Origin: Dasypus novemcinctus
Lineage: Eukaryota > Chordata > Mammalia > Cingulata > Dasypodidae
Assembly (NCBI RefSeq): GCF_030445035.2
Contig: NC_080680.1
Span: 95,423,157 to 95,487,156, forward strand
DNA: 64,000 bases
Reading direction: 5' to 3'
Each line of letters begins with the position of its first letter. Position 1 is the first letter of the stretch. A program made the translations under genes and the position numbers. Positions 1 through 11,589 of the stretch are shown here, one piece after another. The notes under the pieces are model-generated. The model was not told the origin of the DNA. It searched no databases and was given only the letters and a program-made list of their open reading frames with translations.

Positions 1-749
1 GCTAAGCCCTCCAGCCCGACGGCAGCCAACAGAACCAATTTATCTCATTTATCTAGTCTGTTGCATGACCCACTCCGGATGATGAGAAGTGAGGTAAGCC
101 CTACCTAAACACACAAAATAAGAATGAAGATGAGTGCTTCCTCCAAAATATATTGGAGAGATAAAACTTGCCTACAATGATAGGACAACACATTTGAAAA
201 TGCCTTGTCCATATTGGTGCTTAACATATTATCTCTTTTGTTGCTCCCCTGACCATATGTGTCAGACATCAGAAACTAGATTTCTAAACTCTAGCCTTAT
301 ATTAAAATCCTTTTCTGATGTTGACTACTTTCTGAGTAGTACCTACACCTAAATCTCCCACTAATTGGTTTTGCCTATAAGTTAGTCAAAGTTATTTCAT
401 TGCAAATTCACTCAAAAATCCTCAAGCAATAAAAGGAAGTTTAGTAAGGACACCTGTGTTTATGTATGTTCTAACAGAATCAGATCCTGACCCATGGCTT
501 TTGAAATAGGTAATGTATTCACACAGGATATGAAAAACCAAAAAAAAAGGAAGAGGGAAAGTGAGCCAAAGCAGGGAGAAAAGCAAAACAAACAAAGAAA
601 CTAAGAAACAAACAAACCCTAAAATGTGCTTTGCGTGTTACTAGGCTCAGTTCTGCTTGAAATTCTTGGAGAAACCGCATGGGCCACTCCTCAGAGAATC
701 ATCTCTCCAGAAAATAGTGAGGCTGAATCATTTAATCACTGATTTAAAA
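1..749. other. No gene; duplicated non-coding stretch
   Basis: AT-rich sequence homologous to about 46,500-47,624 of copy B, where a SINE interrupts it. The first 25 bases align poorly with copy B. The stretch 535-620 is purine-rich. The short open frame at 134-352 has no recognisable domain and is not preserved as the same protein in copy B, so I do not treat it as a gene. Confidence 0.6.
196..210. other. Empty site corresponding to the copy B SINE insertion
   Basis: The sequence gaaaatgccttgtcc matches the 15-base target-site duplication that flanks the SINE at 46692-47063, with two differences, and no SINE is present. This shows that copy A is the pre-insertion state. Confidence 0.85.
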
Positions 750-2372
750 AGTGAAAATGATTGCAGTAACATATATATAATGCAAAATTTCCCATTTTAA
801 TACTAAGTGTGCAATTCAGTGGTATTAATCACAGTTACAATGTTGTGCTACTATCAGCACTACCCACTATCCAAACTTTTTCCTGCTCAAAGAGGAATCC
901 TGTACCCATCAAGCAATTTTTCCACCTTCACCTCCTATTCAGGTCCCTGATTAATCTCTAATCTATTTTCTGTCTCTATTACTTTGATAATTCTAGGTAT
1001 TTCATGTAAGTGAAATCATAAAATATCTGTCCTTTTGTGTCTGACTTAGTTCACTCAACATAATGATTGAAGATTCATCTACATTGTATTGTGTCAAAAT
1101 TTCAATTCTTTAATAGCTGAGTAAAATTTATTGCATGTATAGGCCACATTATTAAATCGTTCATTTGTTGATGGACATATGGGTTACTATCACCTTTTGG
1201 CTCCTGTGAATAAGCTTCTACAAACAAGTTAATTGTGAATAAATTATATGCAAGTATCTGTTTGAGTTCCTGTTTTCAATTATTTTGGGTATAGGCCTAG
1301 AAGTGGAACTGCTGGCTCATAGGGTAATTCTATGTTAAACTTTTTGAGAAACTTCCTAGATGCTTTGCACTGTGGCTACACCATTTTACATTCTCACCAA
1401 CAAGGTACAAGGTTTCCAATTTCTCTGAATCCTTGATATTTTCCATATTATTTTTCAATAATAGGCATCCTAGTAGGTGTGAAGTAGTCTCACATTGTGG
1501 TTTGGATTTGAATTTCTTCAGTGGCTAATGATATTGAAAATGTTTTCATATGCTTATTGGCCATTTGTATATCTTCTTTGGAAAAAATATCTATTCCAAT
1601 CATTTGTCTATTTCATAATTGAGTTATTTGTCTTTTTATTGTTGAGTTGTAAATGTACTTTATATATTCTGGATACTAGGCTCTTATAAAATATACGATT
1701 TATAAATATTTTCTCCCAATCTATTGGTTGTCTTCTCAATTTTTAATGGTATCCTTTGAAGCACAAAAGTTTTGAATGTTTTGGAATCCAATTTTTCTAT
1801 TTTTTCCTCTATTGTTACATGTGCTTCTGGTGCCTTATCTAAGAAATTGCCAAATCCAAGGTCATGAGGATTTTCCCCTTTGCTTTTTTCTAAATGTTTT
1901 ATGGTTTTAGTTCTTATGTTCAGGCCCTTGATCCGTTTTGAGTTGAATATGGTATGAAGTAGGGGGTCCATCTCTATATATTTTGCATATGGACAGTCTA
2001 TTTTCCAGACACTATTTGTTGAAGAGAATACTCTTTCTCCATTCAATAGTCTTAGCACCCTTGTTGCAAATCTATTGGCCATGACTGTGTGGATTTATTT
2101 CTGGACTGAATTCTATTCCTTTTGTCTCTATGTCTATCCTTATTCCAGTATCACACTGTTTTGATTACTGTAGATTCACAGTAGGTTTTGAAATTGGGAA
2201 GTGTGAGACCTCCAACTTTGATCTTCTTTTCCAAGATTGTTTTTGGCTATTTTGGGCACCTTGCAATCCCATATGAATTTGAGGATTAACTTTTCTATTT
2301 CTGCAAAAATACTGCTGCAATTTTGATAGGAATTGCACTGAATCTGTAGCTCATTTTGAGTAATAGTAAATT
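750..2372 (-). mobile_element. Old L1 3' fragment: 3'UTR and ORF2 C-terminal part
   Basis: Read on the minus strand, this holds a short L1 3'UTR (about 750-1010) and then the degraded C-terminal third of ORF2 (about 1010-2372). The plus strand shows the usual inverted L1 phrases: ttgttgatggacatatgggt near 1167, a 'gtataggcctagaagtgg' block near 1290, and 'ttgatccgttttgagttg' near 1928. A minus-strand frame at 1684-2082 is a remnant of ORF2. It is cut off at about 2372 where the next L1 begins. The whole fragment is shared with copy B (47,625-49,242), so it predates the duplication. Confidence 0.85.
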
Positions 2373-2835
2373 CTTTTTAAAAAAGCACTTTTATTGAGAT
2401 ATATTCACATACCATACAATCCATCCAAAGTGTACATTCAGTGGCTTTTAGTATAATCACAGGGTTTCATCACCACAATTAATTTTATAACATTTTCATT
2501 ATTCCAAAAAAATACTCCATACCCCTCTCAATCCCTTTCTCCTTCTCCTACTGTCATATAACCATTAATCTAATTCTGACTTTATAGATTTATTTATATT
2601 TACATTTTATACTAAAGGAATCATACAATGTGTAATAGAGTCTGGTTTTTTCACTTAGCATATTTTTAAAAATTACTGTAATTTTTTTTAAAGTAGAGGG
2701 GGTACACACGACATTCCTCTGTACTCCCTATTGTTGACACTTTTCTTTGATGTGGTAACATTTGTTTCAGTTGATGAAAGAATATTAAAATATTACTGTT
2801 AACTATACTTCATAGTTTTATTATGTGTATTTTTC

Positions 2836-2841
2836 CTATAT
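2836..2841. repeat. Target-site duplication ctatat, left of solo LTR
   Basis: The six bases ctatat are repeated exactly at 3387-3392 on the other side of the LTR. Copy B has the uninterrupted site in the stretch ttttcctatatataaccc. Confidence 0.9.
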
Positions 2842-3186
2842 TGTAGGGTGGCACCGTGTGGGAGCGCGGCGACAGCAAGGGTTGGCTCGTCTCCAGGCGC
2901 CGGTGCGAGTCGGACCCGGGTGGCGGGAACGGGCGTTAAGGCCCTCCGCTTGGGGTTTGGGCGTACTGCCCGCCCCTCTGCCCAGCTGCACCCGCTTCCC
3001 CCTCGGTGGCCTAACCCCGCCTCTCTCCCGGGGGCCACCGCCGTGCCATGACAGCCCCGCCTCGCTGCTTCCGAGAACCCTGGGTACCCCATCTTCTGCC
3101 CGCAACCAGTGATGCACCCCTGCACGAGCCTATCAGCCGTCTGCCGCCCCCCGGCCATGCCCCCTGCCCCTCCCCCATCTTCACCC

Positions 3187-3194
3187 TATATTAA
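3187..3194 (+). promoter_or_regulatory. TATA-like box of the solo LTR
   Basis: The octamer tatattaa lies in an otherwise GC-rich LTR, about 16 bases upstream of the AATAAA. This is where the U3/R border of a compact LTR would be expected. Activity is not known. Confidence 0.5.
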
Positions 3195-3209
3195 CCGCTG
3201 TACTTCCTG

Positions 3210-3215
3210 AATAAA
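3210..3215 (+). terminator. Polyadenylation signal AATAAA of the solo LTR
   Basis: An exact AATAAA is followed within 20-40 bases by GT- and T-rich sequence (cctggtctcctcggtagtct), the usual downstream element. It lies just 3' of the TATA-like box, so the R region must be short or the signal may sit at the U3/R border. Confidence 0.6.
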
Positions 3216-3386
3216 TCAGACTTGCGCACAGATCCTGGTCTCCTCGGTAGTCTTCTTACTACCGCGCGTCCTCCGCACCTTGCCGGCCCCGGAGCGCCTT
3301 CTCGGAAGGCCCCTCCGTGTGTTGCAGCCCTCCGCCGAGCCCAACCGCCCCTGCAGCGGCCCTCCAGGCGAGCCCACACTGCAACA

Positions 3387-3392
3387 CTATAT
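3387..3392. repeat. Target-site duplication ctatat, right of solo LTR
   Basis: Exact copy of 2836-2841, confirming retroviral integration at this point. Confidence 0.9.
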
Positions 3393-6127
3393 ATTGCCCT
3401 ATTATTAATACCTTGTAATAGTGACATATGTTTGTTATAGTTCATGAAGAATGTTCTTATATTTGAATTATTAACCAGCCATCTTTCACCACAGGATTCA
3501 CTGTGTTATGCAGCCCAGTGTTTTATCAAAACTCTAGGTTTGCTTCTAGTAACATACATAACCCAAAATTTCCCTGTCCAACCACATTCACATACATAAT
3601 TCAGCACTGTTTCTCATACTCACAATAATGTGTTACTATCACCTCTTGCATTTCCAAATATTTACAATCAATTTAAATGAAAATTCTGCACAAATTCTAC
3701 TTAATGAGTTTTCTTATTACAGTGAGTTCATATTAGTTAGATCATATGCTATTTGTCCTTTTCTGCTTGGCTTATTTCACTCAATAAAATGTCCTTAGGT
3801 TTCATTCATGTTGTTGCATGCATCAGGAGTTCTTTCCTTCTTCCATCTGAATAATAATCCATCATATGCATATATTTCATTTTTTTCATCCGTTCATCAG
3901 TTGATGAACACTTGGGATGCTTCCATCTTCTGACAATTGCAAAAAATGCTGCTATGAACATCAGTGTGCAAATGTCTGCATTTCTGCATTCAGTTATTCT
4001 GGGTATATACCTAGTAGTGGGATTGCCAGATCATATGGCAGTCCTATACTTAGCTTCCCAAGGTACCATGAAACTGCTTCCACCGTGGCTGCACCATTCT
4101 TCACTGCCACCAACAGTGAATGAGTGTTTGTATTTCTCTCCATCTTCTCCAACACTTGTAGTTTTGCTTTTTTAATAGTGGCCATTCTAATGGGTCTGAA
4201 ATGACAGCTCACTGTGACTTTTATTTGCATTTGCCAGATAGCTGGTGATGTTGAGGATCTTTTCATGTACTTTTTAGCCATTTGTATTTCCTCTTTGGAA
4301 AAATGTCTATTCAAGTCATTTGCTCCATTTTATTGGATTGTTTGTCTTTTTATTATTGAGTTTTGGGATTTCTTTATATATTCTAGATATTAAACTGTTA
4401 TCAGATGTGCACTCCAAACATTTTCTACTATTCAGTGGGCTGCCTTTTCACTTGCTTTATGAAATCCTTTGAAGCACAAAAGTTTTTAATTTTGAGGAGG
4501 TCCCATTTATCTATTTTATCTTTTGTTGCTTGTGCTTTGGGTATAAAGCCTAAGAAACAATTTATCACAAGGTCTCAAAGATGCTTCCCTACATTTTATT
4601 CTAGGAGTTTTATGGTCCTAGTTCTTATATATAGGTCTTTGATCCGTTTGGAGTTAGTTTTTTTATAAGGTGTGTGATTAGGGTCTTTTTTCATTCTTTT
4701 GGATATGGATATCCAGTTCTCCCAGCACCATTTGTTGCAGACACTGTTTTGTCCCAGTTGAGTGGACTTGGCAGCCTTGTCAAATATCAGTTGGGCATAA
4801 ATTTTAGGGTCTTTTTCTGAACTCTATTAGATTGTATTGGCCAAATCTATATGCCAGTACCATGGTGTTTTGACTTGTCTAGCTTTGTAATATGCTTTAA
4901 AGTCAGAAATTGAGTCCTCCAACTTAAGTCTTCTTTTTCAAGATGTTTTTAGCTATTCAGAGACCCTTACCCTTACAAGTATATTTGAAAATTGGATTTT
5001 CCATTTCTGTAAAGTAGGTTGTTGGAAGTTTGATTGGACTTGCATTGAATTTGCAAATCAATTTGGTTAGAAGTGACATCTTGATGATATTCAGTCTTCC
5101 AGTCTGTGAATATAGGATGTCCTTCCATTTGTTTAGGTCTTCTTTGATTTCTTTTAGCAATGTTTTGTTGTTTCCTATGTATGTGTCCTTTATATCCTTG
5201 GTTAAATTTATTTCTAGATATCTGATTCCTTTAGTTGCCATTGTAAATGTTTTTTCCCCTTGATTTCCTCTTCAGCATGCTCATTATTAGTGATAGAAAC
5301 ATTATTAAATTTTGTGAGTGATCTTGTATCCCACAACCTTGCTGAATTTGTTTATTAGCTCTAGTAGTTTTGTTGCAGATTTTTTTGGGGGACTTTCTAT
5401 ATGTAAAATCATGTCAACTGCAAAGAGTGGAAGTTTTACTTCTTTCTTTCAAATTTGGATGTCTTTTATTGCTTTTACTTGCTTAACTGCTCTAGCTGAA
5501 ATTTTCACCACAATATTGAATAACAGTGGCTACAATATTCATCCTTGCCATCTTATTCTCAGTCTTAGAGGGAAAGCTTGCAGTTTTCACCATTGAGTAT
5601 GATGTTCACTGTGGGTTTTCCATTTATGCCCTTTATCATGGTTGTAGAAATTTCCATCTATTCCCATCTTTTGAAGTGTTTTTATCAAGAAAGGATGCTG
5701 GATTTTGTCACATTCCTTTTCTGCATCAATTGAGATGATCGTGTGGCTTTTCCCCTTTGATTTATTAATATGATGTATAAAATTAATTGGTTTTCTTGTA
5801 TTGAACAGCCTTTGCCTACCTGGAATAAAACCCACTTCATCATGGTGTATAATTCCTTAAATGTGCTATTGGATTCGATTTGCAATTGTTTTGTTGAAGA
5901 TTTTTACACCCGCATTCATTAGAGAAATTGATCTGTAATTTTCATTTTTTATAGTGTATCTTGCTTTGTATTAGGGTGATGTTGACTTCATAGAATGAGT
6001 TATGTAGTGTTCCCTCCTCTACAATTTTTGGAAGATTTTAAGCAGGATTGGTATTAATTCTTCTTGGAATGATTGGTAGAATTCACATGTGAAGGCATCT
6101 GGTCCTGGGCTTTTCTTTGCTAGGAGA

Positions 6128-6275
6128 TTTTAAATTTTTTTAAATTAATTAATTAATTAATTTAAAAGAAGCTTTATATTACTTAAGTGCTACATAAAAA
6201 TATAGATTATTTCCATATGCCCCTCCCCCTCCCCTCCCACACTTTCCCACATTACCAGCATCCTTCTTCACTCAC
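6128..6275 (-). mobile_element. Short L1 3'-end-like insert in ORF2, shared by both copies
   Basis: An (AATT)n stretch at 6141-6163 and an A/T-rich part are followed by a C-rich stretch (ccctccccctcccctccc), which resembles the 3' terminus of the armadillo-type L1 elsewhere in the window. It interrupts ORF2 text that resumes at 'cttgtaattggtctttc'. Copy B has the same insert at about 52,865-52,997, so it is older than the duplication. Confidence 0.5.
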
Positions 6276-6910
6276 TCTACTTGTAATTGGTCTTTCAAGT
6301 ACTTCTATTTCTTCTAGAGTTAATGGAGGTTGTTTATGTGTTCCTAGGATTTTGTACATATAATCTAAGCTGCCTAATTTGTTGGCATACAGTTGTTCAT
6401 GGTATCCTCTTATGATCTTTTTATTTCTGTGAGGTCAGTAGTAATGTACTCCCTCTCATTCCTGATTTTATTTATTTGTACCTCTCTGTTGTTTTATTTG
6501 TCATTCAAGGTAAATGTTTTACTGATCTTCTCAAAGAATTTTATTCATCTTCTCAAAGAAACAACTTTGGTTTTGTTAATTCTCAACATTATTTTCTTAT
6601 TCTCAATTCCATTTATTTCTACTCTACTTTTTGTTATTTCTTCTTTCATTCATCTTGAGATATTTACTGGTTTCTCTTGCAGTTTCTTCTCTGACCCACT
6701 GATTGTTTGTGTTATTTAACATACATGTATTTTTAATTTTCTAGTTTTCCACCTGCTATTGATTCATTCCATTATACCAGAGAAAGTGCTTCATACAATG
6801 TCAATCTTTTAAAATTTATTGAGCCCTGTTTTGTCACCCAACATGTGGCCTGTCATGGAGAATGATTCACGAGCACTTGAGAAGAATGTATATTCTGCTG
6901 TTTTTGGGTG

Positions 6911-7506
6911 TGTGGAAGTTTTAGATTATTTATAAATACCCCCCCAAAATAAGAATTATGTTTGTAAACTGGTCTGTTCCTTTGGGTGTGATACCCTTTG
7001 ATTGTATTAAATTCAAAGGTTTTGTATTTAATTGATTAAATCAAGATTAGGTCTTTGATTCAATCACATCATTAGGGTGAGTCAGGGTTGAGTCCCCACC
7101 CCACAGTGGGCTATTTAAATGGACACTCACTCAAGGAGAACACCCAGTAGAAGACATAGCAGAGGAGAGAACTTAGTTATGATGCTGGAGCCCTGGGGAT
7201 AGCTGAGCCATTCACCTGACAGTTGCAGCTGAAGAGACCAGAGACCTGAGCAGCTGAGAAGACCCAGAAAGAAATGAACCCTCCCGCCTACAGCTGAAAT
7301 TGGAAGAAGCTGGAACCATGTTGCTTGAAGAGGAGGAAGGAAGGCTGAACCATAGCAGAGATTGGCAACCATCTTTGTTGAGAAAAAAACCTTGAGTTGG
7401 ACTCTTTAGGGCCTTGTAAATATGAGCTTTAATCCAAATAAATATCCTTTATAAAGCCAACAGATTTCTGTACTTTGCGTCAGCACCCCTTTGGCTAACT
7501 AATACA
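6911..7506 (+). mobile_element. MaLR-like solo LTR (shared by both copies)
   Basis: A 596-base element begins TGTGGAAGTT and ends ACTAATACA, the terminal pattern of ERVL-MaLR LTRs. It has an AATAAA at 7437-7442 and the late phrase 'ataaagccaacagatttctg'. It splits L1 ORF2 text. Flanking pentamers are gggtg (6906-6910) and gggca; in copy B they are gggtg and gagtg, supporting a decayed 5-base target-site duplication. Being in both copies, it was fixed before the duplication. A third, different member of the group is at 61531-62094. Confidence 0.75.
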
Positions 7507-8189
7507 GGGCATAATATTCTGTATATGTCTTTTAACCTAGTTCATTTACCCTGTTATTTAAATTCTGCTTCTTTATTTTCCTTTTTTCAGATGTTCTATC
7601 TATTGATGTGATTCACATTTTGAAGTCTCCAACTATTATGGTAGAGATGTTGATTTCTCTTTTCAGTTTTGCCACATGTATTTTGGATCTCCTTGTTAGG
7701 TGCATAAATATTTATGAATACTATATTTATAAATATAACTTCTTCTTGATGGATTGCTCCTTTTATTAATATATAATGTCCACTTTTGTCTCAAAACAAT
7801 TTTGCATTTAAAGTCTGTTTTGATGAAATTAGTATAGCCACCACAGCTCTGTTTTGGTTACTGTTCGTGTGGAATATATCTTTCTAGACTTTCACTTTCC
7901 ATCTATTTGTGTCCTTGTATCTAAAATGAGTATCGTGTAGACAGCATACAGATGGATCATGCTTTTTTTGTTTTATTTATTTATTTATTTGATCATGCTT
8001 TTTAAAATCCATTATGCCTATCTGTGTATTTTGATTGGGAAGTTTAATCCATTACTGTTCAGTGTTATTACTGTAAAGGCAGTACTTCAATGATTTTATT
8101 CTTTGGTTTTTATATGTTATATCTTATTTCTGTTTTTCTTTTTACCTTTTTACTTATCCCTTACTGATAATCTTCATTTCTACACTCTC

Positions 8190-9640
8190 CTACAATTCTC
8201 TCTCTCCTGTCTTTTCCTTTCAGCCTACAGAATTCCCTTTTGTATTTCTTATAGAGTAGCCTCTCATTTACAGATTCTCTCAGTTTCTGTTTATGTGTGA
8301 ATATTTTAAACTCTCCCTCATTTTTGAAGGACAGTTTTGCCAGATAAAGAATTCTTGGCTGGCAGTTTTTCTCTCCAGTACCTTCATTATATTATACCAC
8401 TGTTTTTTCACCTCTGTGGTTTCTGTTGAGAAATCAGCACGTTGTCTTATTGTGTTTCCTCTGTATGTAACACATTGCTTTTCTCTTACTGCTTTGAGCG
8501 ATTTTTCTTTATCTTTGGAACTTGACATTCTGAATAGTATGTGTCTTGGAATTGGTCTATTAGGAATTTTTTTCTGTTTGGATTATGGTATGCTTTTTGG
8601 AGATGCATATTTATGTCTTTCATAAGTGAGAAATTTTTGGCCATTATTTCCTTAAATATTCTTTCTGCCCATTTTCTCTTCTCTTCTTCTGGGACACACA
8701 TGGCATATATGTTTGTGCACTTAATGCTATCATTCAATCTCCTGAGATCATGCTCAATTGAAAAATATTTATTTATTTATTTCTCTTGTGGCCTCCCCCT
8801 CCCTTTGTCTGCTTTGTTTCCATTCAATGTGTTTCTTCTGTGTCTGCTTGTATTCTCATTAGGCAGCTCTGGGAACCTATCGTGGGACCATCTGGACTGG
8901 GAAAGAGACACTCATTCTATTGCACCATCTCAGCTTCCTGGTCCACTGCATCTCTTATTATCTCTCCTCTGTGTATCTTTTGTTTTGCATCATCCTGCTG
9001 CACCAGCTCTCTGTGTGGGTCAGTACTCCATGAGGGCCAACTCTCCTGCAAAGGTCAGCACTCCTGCATGGGGCAGCACTCCTGCATGGGGCGGCACTCC
9101 GTATGGGCCAGGTCTCCATTTGGGCCAGCTTGCCATGAGGTCCAGCTTGCCTTCACCAGGAGGCCCCAGGTATTGAACCTTGGACCTCCTATATGGTAGA
9201 GAGGAGCCCAATCACTTGAGCCACATCTGCTTCCCATGTTCAATTTTTAAAATTCTTTTTATCTATTTTCTCTTCCTCCTGTAAGATTTCAAATATATAA
9301 ATACTCAGATTCTTTCTTGTACCCGTTTAAATCTGCTGTTGTATTCCTTTAGTGTATTTTTAACCTCTTTTATTGTGCTTTTCATTCCAATAAGTTATCT
9401 TATGTTTCTTTTCCTAGTTTCAAATTCTTCATTTTAATTTAGTGTCTTCTTGATATCCTTTTCTCCTTTAGCCATATTTCCCTTCATCTCCTTGAATTGA
9501 TTCAGGAGATTTGTTTCAACCACTTTGATTAGTTGTTCCAAAATATGTGTCTTCTCTAAATTTTTATTTTATATCTTCAACTTGGCCATATCTTCCTATT
9601 TCTTAGTATGGCTTATAAATTTTGTTGATGTCTAGGAATC
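8190..9640 (-). pseudogene. L1 ORF1 relic, copy A, split by a SINE
   Basis: On the minus strand, 8280-8528 encodes the C-terminal ORF1 pattern (KDKEKSLKAVREKQ, then an ADFSTET motif and a KKQWYNIMKVL stretch). The frame at 8486-8737 encodes the preceding RNA-binding region. The SINE at 8760-9234 interrupts it. Length without the SINE is about 975 bases, close to ORF1 of unit 3 (969). The family product is an RNA-binding trimeric chaperone; this copy is dead. Confidence 0.7.
8760..9234 (-). mobile_element. tRNA-derived SINE (older DAS type), shared by both copies
   Basis: On the minus strand the element begins gggaagcagatgtggctcaa, then shows a Pol III B-box match GGTTCAATACC (plus-strand ggtattgaacc near 9169) and ends in an A-rich (AAAT)n tail, seen here as the T-rich 8760-8785. 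Imperfect target-site duplications catgctcaatt (8749-8759) and catgttcaatt (9235-9245) flank it. The body contains tandem 18-base units of the cagcactcctgcatgggg type (about 9056-9095). Family naming is from memory. Confidence 0.78.
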
Positions 9641-9980
9641 TGGTTATGTTGGTGAATTTACTTTGCTGGTCGCTCTTGCCTAGTGGTTTAGTTTTATAAC
9701 TCCTCTTTGATTTTTGTTTCAACTTATTCTAAATCTTTAAGATTGCCCATCTTAAGCTATTAAAGCAGAATTAGGGATCCACTAATGTTGTGCAGCTCAG
9801 ATACAAGAGTACCTGGACATGAAAGACTCCAAAAAAGAACCTTTTTTTACTTATTGCAGTTTCATGGCCTGGTAGCAGATGGCACTGTTTGGTAAACCTT
9901 TCCACAGAGATGTCTATTTTAACTTCAACTGGTTGGTAATTCTGGTCTCGCCAGAGCTGAGATTCAAAACAGACTTCATT
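9641..9980 (-). mobile_element. 5'UTR-like part of the old L1 (proximal piece)
   Basis: Sequence upstream of the L1 ORF1 start on the minus strand, with no open frame of interest. It is homologous to about 56,370-56,730 in copy B and continues after the insertion at 10,601. Confidence 0.5.
9966..9980. repeat. Target-site duplication, left of truncated L1
   Basis: The 15-mer aaaacagacttcatt pairs with aaaacagactccatt at 10601-10615 (one difference). The single uninterrupted copy is at 56716-56730 in copy B. Confidence 0.92.
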
Positions 9981-10600
9981 CCAGGGAGCCAAGAGTGCCT
10001 ACAACTGCAAACAGGAGAATTGCATCCATCATCCAAGTGGAATCTAAGCACCCTCTCAATACAGAGGTGGAGTGGACATCACCATCCCAGGGTCCACAGA
10101 ATGGAGGAATAGAGTATAGATTAGAGTTGAACTTACTGATATTCTATTCTGGAACTATTGTGATTAGTAATGGAAGTAAATGTAGCACTGAGATGGAGAA
10201 AGTGGCCATGGTAGCTGCTGAGGGTAGGGAGAGGGAAGAAGAGATACAATGTGGGGGCATTTTCGGGACTTGGAGTTGTCCTGGTGGTACTGCAGGGACA
10301 GTTACTGGACATTGTATGTCTTTCCATGGCCCACTGGGTGGACTGGGGGAGAGTGTAAACTATAATGTGGACCATTGATCATGTGGTGCAGCAGTGCTCA
10401 GAGATGTATTCACCAAGTGCAATGAATGTCACATGATGTTGGAGGAGGTCGTTGTTATGGGAGGAGTGGGGTGAGGGGGGTGGAAGGGTGTATGGGGACC
10501 TCATATTTTTTTACTGTAACATTAAAAAAATAAAGACAAAGAAATTTAAAAAGATAAATCAGAAATTGTTAACAAAAACAAACAAACAAACAAACAAACA
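9981..10600 (+). mobile_element. 5'-truncated L1 3' end, copy A only
   Basis: A 620-base insertion on the plus strand. It carries the terminal L1 3'UTR block seen repeatedly in the window (aaatgtagcactgagatgga near 10170; gtatggggacctcatat near 10490) and ends in an A-rich tail with (CAAA)n at 10575-10600. Target-site duplications flank it, and copy B has the empty site. It is the only plus-strand member of this 3' end in the window. Confidence 0.93.
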
Positions 10601-10615
10601 AAAACAGACTCCATT
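10601..10615. repeat. Target-site duplication, right of truncated L1
   Basis: aaaacagactccatt, identical to the empty site at 56716-56730. Confidence 0.92.
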
Positions 10616-11515
10616 GGCCAAACTTACTGAAGAGAGACCATAGTCCTTCCTCTGCTGCACTCACCCTCTTCCCAGGGAGTGAGTGTTCCTCACACATTTG
10701 ACCTCGGTGAGCCACAGGGTTTTTTACCCTGACTGCTTTTGAGGATGGGGAATGGGTGCCATTCCTGGCTATGGGGCTAATAAATCATGGCTTTCAGGTT
10801 GACCTTTTGGTTATTCTGTCCCTCTCCCTCCTAGATGATGTGTAACACTCTCCTGGTCTGCAGACCCACAAAGCTTCTCCCTCAATTTTTGCCTCTATTG
10901 TTTTAGTAAAAGAGTTGAGCTCTGTCACCCTATGCCTATGCAGTCTTCCTGTTGATTGACTTTGTAATAAGGCTCTTCTTTGACGTTTAGTTCAACTTAT
11001 TCTAGAACTTTGTGCTTAACTAATCAGATTTATTAACTTTTCCTCATCTGATTCTTGTCCTGAGTATACAGTGCAATTTTTAATATTGCTTTTTTGTGTA
11101 ATTGTTTCACCCCCAGGTAAAAGCTTCCTTTTCCCTCTTCCTTCTCCCTAAATCTTGATCAGTTCTGTTTATTTTTGTTTTGACTCTATAGTGGTTTTTT
11201 AATTTTTAATTTTTCTTTTTTCTTTGGACTCTCCTTTCATTTCCTCTAGTTGCTTTTGCCTGGAGGGCAAATACTGGGAGAAGAAAAACCCTGGAGAGGA
11301 CTTTCACAAGTCAGTATCTGCCAACCAAAACAGGGCCAGTGACCCATGAAGGGGGCACAAGCCTGTTGCAGAGAGTCCTAGGGTGAAGGTCAGGAAAGAT
11401 GCCCCAAAGTCTTTTGGTTGGCTTCCTGAAACTGTGCTTTCCTGGCCTTCCCAGAAGATGGCACTCTTCAGCTAACTATTCCTTACAAACTTAAGGAGGC
11501 AGTGTGCTTTTAAAT
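10616..11515 (-). mobile_element. 5'UTR-like part of the old L1 (distal piece)
   Basis: Continues the old L1 leader, with a phrase shared with copy B (tgaagggggcacaagcctgt near 11,346). Copy B lacks about 140 bases corresponding to 10,640-10,790. No gene is seen. The 5' end is uncertain. Confidence 0.5.
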
Positions 11516-11589
11516 CTCCACTAGTTCCACTGGAGGTGGGGTTGAAATAATGGCCATGGCAATTGCTAAAATAACAATTCAGAGCCAGG

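Larger units (their letters stand above)
2842..3386 (+). mobile_element. Solo LTR of an endogenous retrovirus, young, copy A only
   Basis: A 545-base GC- and CpG-rich block begins TGTAG and ends CAACA, as LTRs do (TG...CA), and is flanked by an exact 6-base target-site duplication. Near its 3' half lie a TATA-like box (3187-3194) and an AATAAA (3210-3215), which orient it on the plus strand. The 6-base duplication suggests a class II (betaretrovirus-like) element, because class I elements usually leave 4-5; this is inference. There is no internal viral sequence on either side, so it is a recombined solo LTR. The paralogous site in copy B is empty, so it inserted after the duplication. Open frames across it are products of GC richness, not genes. 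Confidence 0.88.
3731..8095 (-). pseudogene. L1 ORF2 relic (endonuclease/reverse transcriptase), copy A
   Basis: ORF2 of the old L1, read on the minus strand. Short frames at 3994-4314, 4957-5241 and 5587-5835 encode recognisable pieces of the C-terminal and reverse transcriptase regions, for example a 'GLPYDLAIPLLGIYPE' stretch. The catalytic FADD motif has decayed: the sequence near 5404-5425 reads as FAVD. The frame is further broken by an inserted LTR (6911-7506) and a short L1-end-like insert near 6128-6275. It is non-functional and predates the duplication. Confidence 0.8.
2373..11515 (-). mobile_element. Old, nearly full-length L1 (copy A)
   Basis: A minus-strand L1 runs from its 3'UTR (2373-2835 and 3393-3730) through ORF2 (about 3731-8095) and ORF1 (about 8190-9640) to a 5'UTR-like region ending near 11,515. 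It is interrupted by a solo LTR (2842-3386), an L1-end-like insert (about 6128-6275), a MaLR-like LTR (6911-7506), a SINE (8760-9234) and a 5'-truncated L1 (9981-10600). The reading frames are broken throughout. The paralogue in copy B is 49,243-57,520 and carries only the insertions that predate the duplication plus one of its own. Family assignment is by protein resemblance; the subfamily is not determined. Confidence 0.85.

Noticed and set aside
2799-3445. Several overlapping frames of 60-120 codons on both strands
   Set aside because: They fall in the CpG-rich solo LTR, where stops are rare by composition. No domain is recognisable.
9050-9100. A possible CRISPR-like or satellite array
   Set aside because: The short tandem units are an internal repeat of a SINE, with no spacers.
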